64,000 nt of DNA from Clostridiales bacterium 1_7_47FAA (GTDB lineage: Bacteria; Bacillota; Clostridia; Lachnospirales; Lachnospiraceae). The translations under genes and the position numbers were made by a program. The notes under the pieces were generated by a model, which worked only from the letters and a program-made list of their open reading frames with translations, did no database searches and was not told where the DNA came from. The stretch covers positions 1,442,396-1,506,395 of the forward strand of contig DS990260.1 in NCBI GenBank assembly GCA_000155435.1, written 5' to 3'. This document shows positions 34,287 through 42,823 of the stretch, in pieces (within the stretch, counting starts at the first letter, position 1; each line of letters starts with the position of its first letter).

Positions 34287-35086
34287 CCCGCATCCTCCTT
34301 ATTCTTGGCCTTATCATCCGGGAAACGGTACATGCCGCTGGTATACGCCAGGGTATCCGTGGTGGCCAGGTCGAAGTTGTCCGCCCCGTCCATCCGGTTC
34401 TCCCACCAGCGAAGGATCCTGGAGCAGGTAAATGTCATGATGAAGTACATAATCATGGTAATGGTATATGTCTCAAAGTTCATATAAAGAGCTCCTGCAG
34501 CAGCCTTTGTCTTGTACAGCAGCTCCGTGACACCGATGACGGAAAGCACGCAGCTGTCCTTAATATTGATGATCAGGTTATTGCCGATCTGGGGCATGAT
34601 GTTGCGCAGGGCCTGCGGCAGGATTACATATATCATGGTCTGCACATGGGTCATCCCAATGGACTTGGCGCCCTCGGTCTGGCCCGGGTCAATGGAAAGG
34701 ATCCCGCCCCTTACCGTCTCTGCCATATATGCGCCCGTATTGATGGAGAGGATGAAATTAGCAGCTCCCCACATGGACATATCAATGCCTAACAGAGGCA
34801 GAAGCCCGAAGTAGATGAACATGGCCTGGGCCATCATGGGCGTTCCGCGGAAAAATTCCACATAGGCGTTGAGAATCAGCTTTATGATCCAAAGCAGTAC
34901 CCTCTTAACCGGATTGTCTCCCTTTGCGCTGGGTATGGTCTGCACGATACCAACGGCAAAACCGATGATACAGCCCACCAATGTACCAACCAGGGCAATC
35001 CTCATGCTGACGCCGGCGCCCTGCAGCATTGACATACCATATTTATTGAATACGACCATTACACGGCCGAAAAAGTCTGTAGGCAT
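34283..35086 (-). CDS. Polar amino acid ABC transporter permease
   Basis: Membrane subunit of 267 residues with about five hydrophobic segments and the HEQRM-type permease core: [40 protein letters not shown] and [20 protein letters not shown] (the ATPase-coupling loop). The C-terminal 35 residues are polar. A single permease gene is present, so the channel is probably a homodimer. It starts 36 bases after the binding-protein gene. Confidence 0.92.
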   Translation of the reverse strand: MPTDFFGRVMVVFNKYGMSMLQGAGVSMRIALVGTLVGCIIGFAVGIVQTIPSAKGDNPVKRVLLWIIKLILNAYVEFFRGTPMMAQAMFIYFGLLPLLGIDMSMWGAANFILSINTGAYMAETVRGGILSIDPGQTEGAKSIGMTHVQTMIYVILPQALRNIMPQIGNNLIINIKDSCVLSVIGVTELLYKTKAAAGALYMNFETYTITMIMYFIMTFTCSRILRWWENRMDGADNFDLATTDTLAYTSGMYRFPDDKAKNKEDAG

Positions 35087-35122
35087 ATCCTTTCTCCTTA
35101 CTGTCCCTTCGTACTTTGTTGA

Positions 35123-36064
35123 TTAATTAGCTAATGGCTGTACAGAGATTGCCTCATCCATCATACTGGAGAAGTCATCCTTTGTCATCTTGGTAAGTAC
35201 GCTGTTGATTGCTTCCTGTAACTCAGTATTGCCCTTCTTTAAGGAAATACCGATGTTGATATCTTCTTCCGTCACCTGGAAATCATCTGCGCCGCCGCCA
35301 AACTCAAGCATCCTGAAGTTGGGGTATGCAACCAGCGCGCCCTTGCCTGTGGGCTGGTCTGTCACCACCAGGTCGCATTTGTCAGCGTTCAGGGACATCA
35401 GCATGTCAGGTGCGCTTGCAGTGGCTGCCAGTACATTGGCTCCCTCAATCTGAGGCAGGCATGTATTGTACCAGATGGTGCTCTGCTGGGAGGTACAGGT
35501 AGCGCCAGCCAAATCGGCAACGCTCTTTGCATCCGCGTACTTGCTGCCTTCCTTTACCAGGGTAACAATGGTTGCGTAGTAATATGGCTCGGTAAAATCA
35601 ACTGCCTGAAGACGCTCGGAGGTGATGGACTGTCCGGCAATGACACAGTCAACCTTGCCTGTCGTGACGGCCGGAATCAGGGAATCCCAATCCAGACGGA
35701 CGATTTCCAGGTCATATCCCAGTTCCTCGCAGATCTTCTTTGCCATCATGACGTCGTATCCGTATGCGAACTCATTGCTGTCGGCAATGGGTACAGCGCC
35801 GTTGGCGTCATCGGGCTGTGTCCAGTTATATGGCGCATAGGCGCACTCCATGGCAACCCTTAAGGTCTTCTTCTCGCCGGATGCTTCTGCTGCCCCGGCG
35901 TCACTTTCACCGGATGCCTCGGTTGCTGCTGCTTTGTCATCCTGTGCCTGGGTTGCTGCTGCAGTGGTATCTGCCGTACCGCTTCCGCCGCATGCTGTCA
36001 GGGAACCTGCTGCCAGGACGCCTGCCAGAACCATGCCTAATACTTTCTTCGCATTCATTTTCAT
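35123..36064 (-). CDS. Polar amino acid ABC transporter substrate-binding lipoprotein
   Basis: Lipoprotein of 313 residues with a lipobox (AAGSLTACGGSG), an Ala/Thr-rich linker of about 45 residues and a family 3 solute-binding domain from TLRVAMECAYAPYNW to the end. It contains GYDVMMAKKICEELGYDLEI and the VDCVIAGQSITSERLQAVDF segment. ATG 36064 follows GAGGAG by eight bases; a longer frame lacks a site. The transcript has a leader of about 175 bases from the promoter at 36246-36274, longer than needed for translation. I found no known riboswitch in it. Confidence 0.9.
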   Translation of the reverse strand: MKMNAKKVLGMVLAGVLAAGSLTACGGSGTADTTAAATQAQDDKAAATEASGESDAGAAEASGEKKTLRVAMECAYAPYNWTQPDDANGAVPIADSNEFAYGYDVMMAKKICEELGYDLEIVRLDWDSLIPAVTTGKVDCVIAGQSITSERLQAVDFTEPYYYATIVTLVKEGSKYADAKSVADLAGATCTSQQSTIWYNTCLPQIEGANVLAATASAPDMLMSLNADKCDLVVTDQPTGKGALVAYPNFRMLEFGGGADDFQVTEEDINIGISLKKGNTELQEAINSVLTKMTKDDFSSMMDEAISVQPLAN

Positions 36065-36245
36065 AATAATCTCTCCTCTTTGATTGAAACTATGCCGGTA
36101 TGGCTGTCTAAGAAAAAAGCCACACCCATCCACACAGGTATGACTCCAATGTCATCTGATGACCGGCAATCTCTTAAACAGTTTAACCTTGCCCTATTAT
36201 CCCTCGCACACTTTATTTTCTTAAATAAATGTGCCTAACGTGCTA

Positions 36246-36274
36246 AGTATAGCATAACTCGTCCTGATTTCCAA
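36246..36274 (-). promoter_or_regulatory. Promoter of the amino acid importer operon
   Basis: On the minus strand TTGGAA (36269-36274) and TATACT (36246-36251) are 17 bases apart. It sits between the sortase terminator and the binding-protein gene. Confidence 0.75.
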
Positions 36275-36320
36275 TACCTATTTATGCTTTTTTATGCGTA
36301 AAAACAGTATAAATATTTGT

Positions 36321-36359
36321 AAAAACAGCCACTAATCCACCAATTTGGATTTGTGGCTG
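36321..36359 (-). terminator. Terminator after the sortase gene
   Basis: CAGCCAC/GTGGCTG (36326-36332, 36353-36359) continues inward with AATCCA/TGGATT. On the minus strand TTTTT follows. It lies a few bases after the sortase stop codon. Confidence 0.88.
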
Positions 36360-36366
36360 CTGAAAA

Positions 36367-37263
36367 TCAGTTCTTCTGCCCTTCATTCCCTTGTGCTGCC
36401 GCGGAAGCTGCCTGGGCCCTTTCCTTCATCAAATCATCCATCTTCTGGAGGAACTGCGCGTCCGGCCCGATCTCATTGCCGTCCTCATCCACCTCCACTG
36501 CAAACAGGAAGGTCCTGGCATCATTAATCTCATAGCTGCAGGTAACCAGGGTATAAACCGTCTTAGCCGGATATGTAACGTCCTCTGCAAAGGAACAGGG
36601 CTTAATCATCTCATGCACAAACGCATCAAAGGATTCCTGGGACTTGAACCGTGTCTTGCGCACAATGGGCTGTGCCTCGCCGTAATAGCAGGCAACCGCC
36701 TTAAGCCTGATTTCACGGTCCGGCGTGTAGATGCTGAAATACTGGTGTTCCTTAAAATATTCCTCATCCTTATAATGAATCACATCCTTGAACATGCTTC
36801 CATTCTTCATGTTATGCCCGTACAGGATGTTGTTGCGGCCCACAAAATCCCCCTGGCTTTCAAAATCCAGGTAAATGGCCCCGCCCACGCTCTCTTTCCC
36901 ATAAAAATCATGGTTCAGATAAAAATCATTGTCCGTACCCTGGACAATGGGGTAATCAATATTGGTATCCGGTACCTTTATCCAGCCTATGGTATCTGGG
37001 TTCTCCTCCATCAGATCCTCAAAATTAATGGGGGAAACATATGGTTCTGTCTCAGGCTCTGTCTCCTCCGGCGCTTCGGGCGCCTCCGTCTCCACGGGTG
37101 CGGTTGTCTCCCTGGCAAGTTCTGCCAGCCGTTCGTACTCCTCCTGTGCCCGTTTATCCTCCAGGTAGCTGTGAAGGCTTAAGCCTCCGCTGACCAGCAT
37201 GACTGCCGCCAGCAGGAGGATGATGATCCTGCGTACCCTGCTTCTGCCCTTGTTCTGCTCCAT
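36367..37263 (-). CDS. srtB: Class B sortase
   Basis: Membrane-anchored transpeptidase of 298 residues that links surface proteins to the cell wall. A lysine/arginine-rich start and one membrane segment (about 13-32) are followed by an acidic, Glu/Pro/Thr-rich spacer (about 50-75) and the catalytic domain. The domain opens with IGWIKVPDTNIDYPIVQG and holds the histidine in ILYGHNM, the cysteine in TLVTCSYE and the arginine in NDARTFLFAVE. No substrate with a recognisable sorting signal is encoded nearby, and it is not in a pilus operon. The symbol marks the class. Confidence 0.9.
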   Translation of the reverse strand: MEQNKGRSRVRRIIILLLAAVMLVSGGLSLHSYLEDKRAQEEYERLAELARETTAPVETEAPEAPEETEPETEPYVSPINFEDLMEENPDTIGWIKVPDTNIDYPIVQGTDNDFYLNHDFYGKESVGGAIYLDFESQGDFVGRNNILYGHNMKNGSMFKDVIHYKDEEYFKEHQYFSIYTPDREIRLKAVACYYGEAQPIVRKTRFKSQESFDAFVHEMIKPCSFAEDVTYPAKTVYTLVTCSYEINDARTFLFAVEVDEDGNEIGPDAQFLQKMDDLMKERAQAASAAAQGNEGQKN

Positions 37264-37310
37264 CTATCCCTGTCTGTCCTTTCCAGTTCTGTCCATGTCA
37301 TGTATCACGC

Positions 37311-38177
37311 CTATACCGCTGCCGTCACTTCCGGTCCTTCCTCTTCCCATCCCTCGCTGTAAATCACTGCATCCTGCATCAGGAGAAGCATCTCCAGGAA
37401 GCTGCGGAAGCTTACCTGACAGCGTTTTTCCTTCCAGCATATGGTTCCCTGCCAGGTGGAATTCCGCTTGAAGAGTATGCGGACCACGAATGTGGCAGGA
37501 CCAAAATTACCTGTATTGACAGTCACGGTCCTGGGTACGATCAGATTCTCTTCCTCTGCCCCAACAGGCAGGGGGTTAAGCATATATCCAATCTCTTCCC
37601 TCAAATCGAACTCATTGCAGAAATCCATCCTCTTTTCCACTGCCGGATGGGAGACATCCCCGCTCATGACAAAGTCCTCATAATTGCGTACAACCACTTC
37701 GCACATCTTCTTGCCAAGGCCAAAGGGGTTCTCCCCGCCATTGTCCCCAAGGGTCCTGCTGAAATACTCCATCAGTTCCAGGAAGCTTAAAAAGGAAAAT
37801 GTCTTCCCATCTTTTAAATTCCTGATATCTCCCTGCCATGTGGCGTGGAACCGGTACTTTACGTGAAGCCTGAATTGCCCCAGCCTTCCCTCTGTCCGTC
37901 CTTCTTTTTCCCCTGGCCCGTCAGATATATCCCTGCTTTTGGCAGACAGGGATCTTTTATGGAAAATCCTTTGCTCCACACTATTCATCGGATAGTGCAG
38001 TCTGTCAAACATGCTTTCTAATATTAATGCCATTTCAGAAAGGCTGCGAAACCGCAGTCCATGATCCAGGCTGTCATGATAAACCTGTCCTCTCAACAGG
38101 CGTCCGTCAAAACTATCTATGCTTATGGTATAATATTTGTGTGACTCCTGCAGTGCTCCTGTTCGCGAAACAGACAT
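37311..38177 (-). CDS. Unknown protein built of three related repeats
   Basis: Protein of 288 residues with no membrane segment or signal peptide. I recognise no named family. Three similar units are visible: residues around SFDGRLLRGQVYH...FRSLSEMALILESMF, FHATWQGDIRNLKDGKTFSF with FLELMEYF, and NSTWQGTICWKEKRCQVSF with FRSFLEMLLLMQDA. Each pairs two short beta strands (WQG-like) with a helix rich in leucine. The start at 38177 is preferred: the longer frame's ATG at 38219 would lie only about seven bases from the predicted transcription start. It is followed 47 bases later by the sortase gene, so the two may be one transcript. Confidence 0.65.
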   Translation of the reverse strand: MSVSRTGALQESHKYYTISIDSFDGRLLRGQVYHDSLDHGLRFRSLSEMALILESMFDRLHYPMNSVEQRIFHKRSLSAKSRDISDGPGEKEGRTEGRLGQFRLHVKYRFHATWQGDIRNLKDGKTFSFLSFLELMEYFSRTLGDNGGENPFGLGKKMCEVVVRNYEDFVMSGDVSHPAVEKRMDFCNEFDLREEIGYMLNPLPVGAEEENLIVPRTVTVNTGNFGPATFVVRILFKRNSTWQGTICWKEKRCQVSFRSFLEMLLLMQDAVIYSEGWEEEGPEVTAAV

Positions 38178-38232
38178 ATATTCACCTACTTTTCTATGAA
38201 ATGTTAGAAAACGCCCCATTTATCCTGTCACC

Positions 38233-38241
38233 AGTATAACA
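38233..38241 (-). promoter_or_regulatory. Extended -10 promoter for the three-repeat protein
   Basis: TGT-TATACT on the minus strand (TATACT at 38233-38238). No good -35 is seen. It limits how far upstream the coding start can lie. Confidence 0.5.
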
Positions 38242-38303
38242 GTGGCCGGTTACATTTTGGTTACAAAACTTCCTTTTCCTAAAACTTTTTTTGATTTTTT
38301 TTC

Positions 38304-38332
38304 TGGACATTTCCATTATTGATTAGTATACT
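38304..38332 (+). promoter_or_regulatory. Promoter of the BTAD regulator
   Basis: TGGACA (38304-38309) and TATACT (38327-38332) are 17 bases apart, 37 bases before the start codon. Confidence 0.7.
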
Positions 38333-38368
38333 AAAGTGTAGTACTCTGTAATGCAAAGGAGAATCGCC

Positions 38369-39607
38369 ATGATAACATCAGCTTCAGAAGAAAAGCCCAC
38401 AATCCATGTCAATACCTTGGGCGGTTTCTCAATAAAGGTTGGTGATAAAGAGATAACCGACAACAGCAATCAGTCTAAGAAGCCCTGGTGCCTTTTAGAG
38501 TATCTTGTTGTGTTCCAAAAAAAGGACATCAGTCCCAATGAACTGATAAATATCATATGGTCAGACGACCCAGGAGTCAATCCCGGCGGCGCATTAAAGA
38601 CACTGATGTTCCGTTCCCGTAAGCTCCTTGAACCACTGGGGCTTCCTCCCCAGAAGCTGCTGGTACAGCAGAGAGGTTCCTATGCCTGGACCCAGGAATA
38701 CCCTACGGTTCTGGACATTGACCAGTTTGAGTCCATCTGTACCCGGGCAATCAGCCAGCCCCACAACGGGGATGACATCCTTAAGCTCTGCCTTGAGGGC
38801 CTGTCCATTTACAAAGGTGATTTCCTTCCAAAATCAGAATATGAATCCTGGGTCATCCCAATCAGCACGTATTACCACTCTCTTTATCAGAAGCTGGTGT
38901 ATAAGACAGTGGACCTGCTGCTGGAGCGGGAGGACTTTTCACAGATTACCTCCATCTGCCAGGCCGCAGTTGGAATCGAACCGTTTGATGAAGAATTCCA
39001 TTACTATCTGGTATACTCCCTGTACAAGGACGGACACACCAGCCAGGCCATTGAAGAATACAACCATACCATGGATTTATTCTACAATGAATTCTCCATC
39101 TCCCCATCGGATCATTTTAAGAATTTATATAAAACCATCCGCAGCAAGGAACAGGGCATCAACACCAACCTGGATTCCATCCAGGAAACGCTGCGGGAAG
39201 AGGCTTCAGGTGGGGCATTCTACTGTGAATACCCGGTATTCCACGACCTGTTCCAGCTGGAACGCAGGGCCATAGAACGGACAGGTGATTCCATCTATCT
39301 TTGCCTTCTTACGGTCAGCGACCTGGATGGACATGTGCCTAAGCTCGCCATACTCAACAAAGCCATGGAACATCTCAACTATGCCATACGCAATTCCCTC
39401 CGGTGCAGCGATGTGTACACGCGTTACAGCATCAGCCAGTACATTGTCCTGCTTCCAACGGTCACTGCCGAGAAGGGTGAGATGGTATTAAAGCGGATAA
39501 CCTCTAATTTCCGTAAGCAATACAACAGGAAGGACCTGCGTGTGGAATTTAAACTCCAGCCGGTCCTGCCATGGGAACGCAGTTCCGAGTCTGCGATTCC
39601 ACTGTAA
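38369..39607 (+). CDS. BTAD-type transcriptional regulator with GGDEF-like C-terminal domain
   Basis: Protein of 412 residues. An OmpR-type winged helix lies at about 10-105 (INTLGG-like VNTLGGFSIKVGDKEI, LLEYLVVFQKKDISPNELIN). The bacterial transcriptional activation domain of TPR-like helices follows (about 110-260; EGLSIYKGDFLPKSEYESWV and FDEEFHYYLVYSLYKDGHTS). The last 130 residues have a pattern like a degenerate GGDEF/nucleotide-cyclase fold (SDVYTRYSISQYIVLLPT), without the GGDEF motif. It probably regulates transcription in the cytoplasm; no target is obvious. The start has AAGGAG seven bases upstream; a frame six codons longer is less likely. Confidence 0.82.
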   Translation: MITSASEEKPTIHVNTLGGFSIKVGDKEITDNSNQSKKPWCLLEYLVVFQKKDISPNELINIIWSDDPGVNPGGALKTLMFRSRKLLEPLGLPPQKLLVQQRGSYAWTQEYPTVLDIDQFESICTRAISQPHNGDDILKLCLEGLSIYKGDFLPKSEYESWVIPISTYYHSLYQKLVYKTVDLLLEREDFSQITSICQAAVGIEPFDEEFHYYLVYSLYKDGHTSQAIEEYNHTMDLFYNEFSISPSDHFKNLYKTIRSKEQGINTNLDSIQETLREEASGGAFYCEYPVFHDLFQLERRAIERTGDSIYLCLLTVSDLDGHVPKLAILNKAMEHLNYAIRNSLRCSDVYTRYSISQYIVLLPTVTAEKGEMVLKRITSNFRKQYNRKDLRVEFKLQPVLPWERSSESAIPL

Positions 39608-39635
39608 CCATGGCATTCATATCAAGGTAATATAT

Positions 39636-39667
39636 AAAAGCTGCGGACATTGGTTGCCGCAGCTTTT
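39636..39667. terminator. Bidirectional terminator
   Basis: AAAAGCTGCGG (39636-39646) and CCGCAGCTTTT (39657-39667) form a perfect stem with A-run and T-run on the two sides. It serves both the BTAD regulator and the convergent MATE gene. Confidence 0.88.
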
Positions 39668-39681
39668 CTAATGATGATTCC

Positions 39682-41046
39682 TTATGCCTTTGCCTTTCCG
39701 TAAAACATCTTATTCAGACTCTTCATCACATACCGGTAAGCCGGTATCAGGAACAGGTCCGCCGCAATCCACGCCACCGGATTGGCAATACAGACTGCCA
39801 GGTAGCCAAACACCGGTACCAGGCAGAAGCCCACAAAGGAACGGGCCGCCATCTCACATACACCTGCCAGGATTGCCAGCCTTGGATACCCAAGGCCCTG
39901 TATCATGAAGCGCACCACATTGACCCCCAGAAGCGGTATGAAGAACAGGCTGTTGGCAATCAGGAACCACTGTGTGTTCCTGAGTATCTCCGTCTCACCT
40001 GGGTCCACGAACATCAGGGCAACCCATTCCCCCATGAAGTAGAGTACTGCAAATGCCACCACCGCATAGACACAGCCTATGAGCGTTCCTGCTTTCAGGC
40101 CTTTATCAATACGGTCCAGCTTCCTTGCCCCCACGTTCTGGCCTCCGTAGGTTGCCATGGTGGAACCCAGGGCGTCAAAGGGACAGCAGAAGAACATGCT
40201 GATCTTACTGCCCGCGGTCACCGAGGCCACTGCCATGGAGCCAAGGGAATTAACAGAGGTCTGCAGGATCACGCTTCCGATTGCCGTGATGGAATACTGG
40301 AGTCCCATGGGTATTCCCATGTTGCACAGTATCTTCATATAATGGCGGTCGGGCTTCCACTCCTCCTCATCCATCTTAAGGATCGTGAACTTCCTGCGCA
40401 TGTAGACAAGGCACAGGATTCCTGATATGGCCTGGGCCGTTATGGTGGCCCACCCGGCTCCCGCCACGCCCATGTCCAGTACCAGGATGGTAAACAGATC
40501 CAGAGCCACGTTCACCACTGATGAAAATACAAGGAATATAAGCGGGGTCGTGCTGTCCCCCAGGGAGCGTATGGTACAGGACAGCAGGTTATACAGATAC
40601 GTTGCAGGGATTCCCAGGAAGATCACGAATATGTAGCTGTAAGCCCCCTCGATGATATCCTCCGGCGTCTGCATCAGGACCAGGATGTCACGGCAGAAAA
40701 AGCAGACAACAACCGTCATGACAACTGCAAATATGGCTGCCAGCCATCCGCTGTTTGCCACGAACTTCCTGAGCGCCTTCATGTTCTTTTCCCCGAACTT
40801 CTGTGCCACGGGAATGGCAAACCCGCTGCATACCCCCAGACAGAACCCGATGATCATGAAATTAATGGAACCGGTAGAGCCGACTGCCGCCAGGGCCTTC
40901 ACCCCCAGGAACTTTCCCACGATAATGGTGTCAGCCATATTGTACAGCTGCTGGAACAGAAGTCCGAACAGCATGGGGATGAAAAACCCCAGTATCAGTT
41001 TTACAGGCGACCCTTCCGTCATGTCCTTTGTCGCACTCTTGGCCAT
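39682..41046 (-). CDS. MATE family efflux transporter
   Basis: Multidrug and toxin extrusion-type membrane protein of 454 residues with about twelve membrane segments in two related halves. Landmarks are GFFIPMLFGLLFQQLYNMAD, TIIVGKFLGVKALAAVGSTG, RSLGDSTTPLIFLVFSSVVN and the second-half AVASVTAGSKISMFFCCPFD. Such pumps use sodium or proton gradients. The drug or metabolite exported is unknown. It is a single gene with its own promoter. Confidence 0.92.
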   Translation of the reverse strand: MAKSATKDMTEGSPVKLILGFFIPMLFGLLFQQLYNMADTIIVGKFLGVKALAAVGSTGSINFMIIGFCLGVCSGFAIPVAQKFGEKNMKALRKFVANSGWLAAIFAVVMTVVVCFFCRDILVLMQTPEDIIEGAYSYIFVIFLGIPATYLYNLLSCTIRSLGDSTTPLIFLVFSSVVNVALDLFTILVLDMGVAGAGWATITAQAISGILCLVYMRRKFTILKMDEEEWKPDRHYMKILCNMGIPMGLQYSITAIGSVILQTSVNSLGSMAVASVTAGSKISMFFCCPFDALGSTMATYGGQNVGARKLDRIDKGLKAGTLIGCVYAVVAFAVLYFMGEWVALMFVDPGETEILRNTQWFLIANSLFFIPLLGVNVVRFMIQGLGYPRLAILAGVCEMAARSFVGFCLVPVFGYLAVCIANPVAWIAADLFLIPAYRYVMKSLNKMFYGKAKA

Positions 41047-41082
41047 ATCTTATCCTCTCTGCTTCTATGAATTCATCTGATT

Positions 41083-41111
41083 AATTTACCCTGTTTGCAT
41101 TTATTTTGCAA
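41083..41111 (-). promoter_or_regulatory. Promoter of the MATE gene
   Basis: On the minus strand TTGCAA (41106-41111) and TAAATT (41083-41088) are 17 bases apart, 37 bases before the start. Confidence 0.55.
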
Positions 41112-41177
41112 GTAGAAAATAATCAGGATTTTATGGGCAGAGCATACATTTTTAACAATTATCCCAGAAGACCGCCG

Positions 41178-42614
41178 CTACTCGTAACAGAGTACCGGCA
41201 TCCCCTTATAAACCAGCCCGTAAAGCTCCTTTGCCTTGGCCGGGGGCAGGTTGATACATCCGTGGCTTCCGCTTGTCTGGTAGATGGCTCCTCCGAACTT
41301 GCTTCTCCAGTTGGCGTCATGGAGGCCGATTCCTCCGTTAAAGGGCATCCAGTAATCCACATGGCTCTCGTATTCATAGGTGCCGTCCGCTTTCTTGGCT
41401 CCCCTGAGTATCCGGTCCATCTCCTTATAGGTCAGGCTGTAGATTCCCGCAGGCGTGTTATAATTCTTGGCAATGTTCCCTGTGACACAGGGCGCTTCCC
41501 ACACCAGGTTCCCTTCCTGGAACATGTACACATGCTGCCCGGTCAGGTCGATTTCCACATATGTGGTCCCCCAGTCAGGCGCTGTGCGGCTGGCGGCCGA
41601 GGCGGCATATACCGGTTCCCTGTCCTGCTCCCCCTCTACAAGTCCTGCCTGGATCAGCTGGGTCAGGGCAGCGCTCTCCCCCGCCACATCCAGCTTCCAT
41701 CCGTAAGGTCCGGTGATTTCCACATCCCGGCCTCCCGCTGTATGGAATGTCCTGGCGGTCCCTGCCGTATCGTACTTTCCTGCCAGGCCGGCAACAAATG
41801 CCACCACCTTCTCCTGGTCCAGGATTGCCGTGGTTCCCTGGCTTCCTGTAATCCAGCTGCAGATAGTCTCTCCTGTAAGAGGTTCCTTCACATCCCCGAA
41901 CACATAATTGATGGTTGCGTTCCTGTACCGGTTCATGGTGTCGCACAGGGCTTTCAGCTCCCCGCTGTCTTCCCGCACATTGACCTGGTAATAGCATCCG
42001 GCCTGGTCCACGTCCACGGATGCCTGTCCCGCCTTTACCGCTGCCTCAATCACGCTTATGGTCTTAGCCTCATCCACATTATTACCCTGCACCGAAGGGA
42101 TGATGGTAAAGGGCTTCCCTTCCTCATACGCAGAGATGCGGGCATCCATTGTCACCGTGATACCGGAACCGCTTATAAGGGATAACGCCTTTATCCTTGC
42201 CGTCAGGGCCTCCGCGTCATAGGCCGCCGTCATGTCCATGGTATGGGAGTTGTCCGTGGACGGACCCGAATTGCGGCCCGATGCATTCTGGGCATCCAGG
42301 ATGGCCTGAAGCCCTTCGGGAACCGTTACCTTGTACCCGATGTCCGTACCCTTGATTGTTTCCTCTGAACCCCCGCGTCTGCGGATGGTTAATGTATATT
42401 CGCCATCATAAAAACCTTCTATCCTGGTTTTTGCCTCATCTGTTGTAAGACCGCCGATTCCCACGCCGTTCACCCTGGTGCCGGGCACGAATCTGGATGT
42501 ATCAGCATCCTGGTCTGCAAGGGATGTCACTGCAAATGCAGCTGCAAGGGCCGCTGCTGCCAAAGCCGTCACGAACATCCTGCCAATGGTTCTTCCTTTT
42601 TCTGATTTCTGCAT
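41178..42614 (-). CDS. L,D-transpeptidase with peptidoglycan-binding-like domains
   Basis: Exported cell-wall enzyme of 478 residues that should form 3-3 cross-links or attach proteins to peptidoglycan. The N-terminal membrane anchor or signal lies at about 12-32. Two related domains of the PG_binding_4/VanW-associated type follow (about 40-330, for example VNGVGIGGLTTDEAKTRIEG). The YkuD catalytic domain begins near TTYVEIDLTGQHVYMFQEGN. It contains YWMPFNGGIGLHDANWRSKF and the active-site SHGCINLPPAKAKELYGLVY with the nucleophilic cysteine. A separate, shorter L,D-transpeptidase lies at 49895-50473. Confidence 0.92.
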   Translation of the reverse strand: MQKSEKGRTIGRMFVTALAAAALAAAFAVTSLADQDADTSRFVPGTRVNGVGIGGLTTDEAKTRIEGFYDGEYTLTIRRRGGSEETIKGTDIGYKVTVPEGLQAILDAQNASGRNSGPSTDNSHTMDMTAAYDAEALTARIKALSLISGSGITVTMDARISAYEEGKPFTIIPSVQGNNVDEAKTISVIEAAVKAGQASVDVDQAGCYYQVNVREDSGELKALCDTMNRYRNATINYVFGDVKEPLTGETICSWITGSQGTTAILDQEKVVAFVAGLAGKYDTAGTARTFHTAGGRDVEITGPYGWKLDVAGESAALTQLIQAGLVEGEQDREPVYAASAASRTAPDWGTTYVEIDLTGQHVYMFQEGNLVWEAPCVTGNIAKNYNTPAGIYSLTYKEMDRILRGAKKADGTYEYESHVDYWMPFNGGIGLHDANWRSKFGGAIYQTSGSHGCINLPPAKAKELYGLVYKGMPVLCYE

Positions 42615-42676
42615 AAATTAAACCCCAATCTTACTTCTTTTTCCAGAATTACCCCATTGGGGCATTCTGCCTTCTT

Positions 42677-42705
42677 AACATAACAACCTTTTAGCATAAT
42701 TTCAA
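42677..42705 (-). promoter_or_regulatory. Promoter of the large L,D-transpeptidase gene
   Basis: On the minus strand TTGAAA (42700-42705) and TATGTT (42677-42682) are 17 bases apart, about 60 bases before the start. Confidence 0.65.
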
Positions 42706-42772
42706 CCGGTTAATGGAAAATGTAAGAATTAATTAATGATAGGTTAGGATTTACATAAGGAGAAAGTAAAGG

Positions 42773-42810
42773 GGGGATGGCGTCCTGCATCAAAGCAGGA
42801 ATCCATCCCC
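42773..42810 (-). terminator. Hairpin after the cyclophilin gene, sharing sequence with the 20.7-kb element
   Basis: GGGGATGG/CCATCCCC and TCCTGC/GCAGGA form a 14-base stem with a two-base internal loop. The hexaloop ATCAAA and flanks match the hairpin at 20691-20716. A GTCTTTT tract flanks both copies. It lies 14 bases after the cyclophilin stop and probably terminates it; the T-run is weak. Confidence 0.7.
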
Positions 42811-42823
42811 GTCTTTTGTCCTC

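Noticed and set aside
36065..36245. Riboswitch in the long leader of the amino acid importer
   Set aside because: Only short hairpins were seen and no known aptamer consensus.
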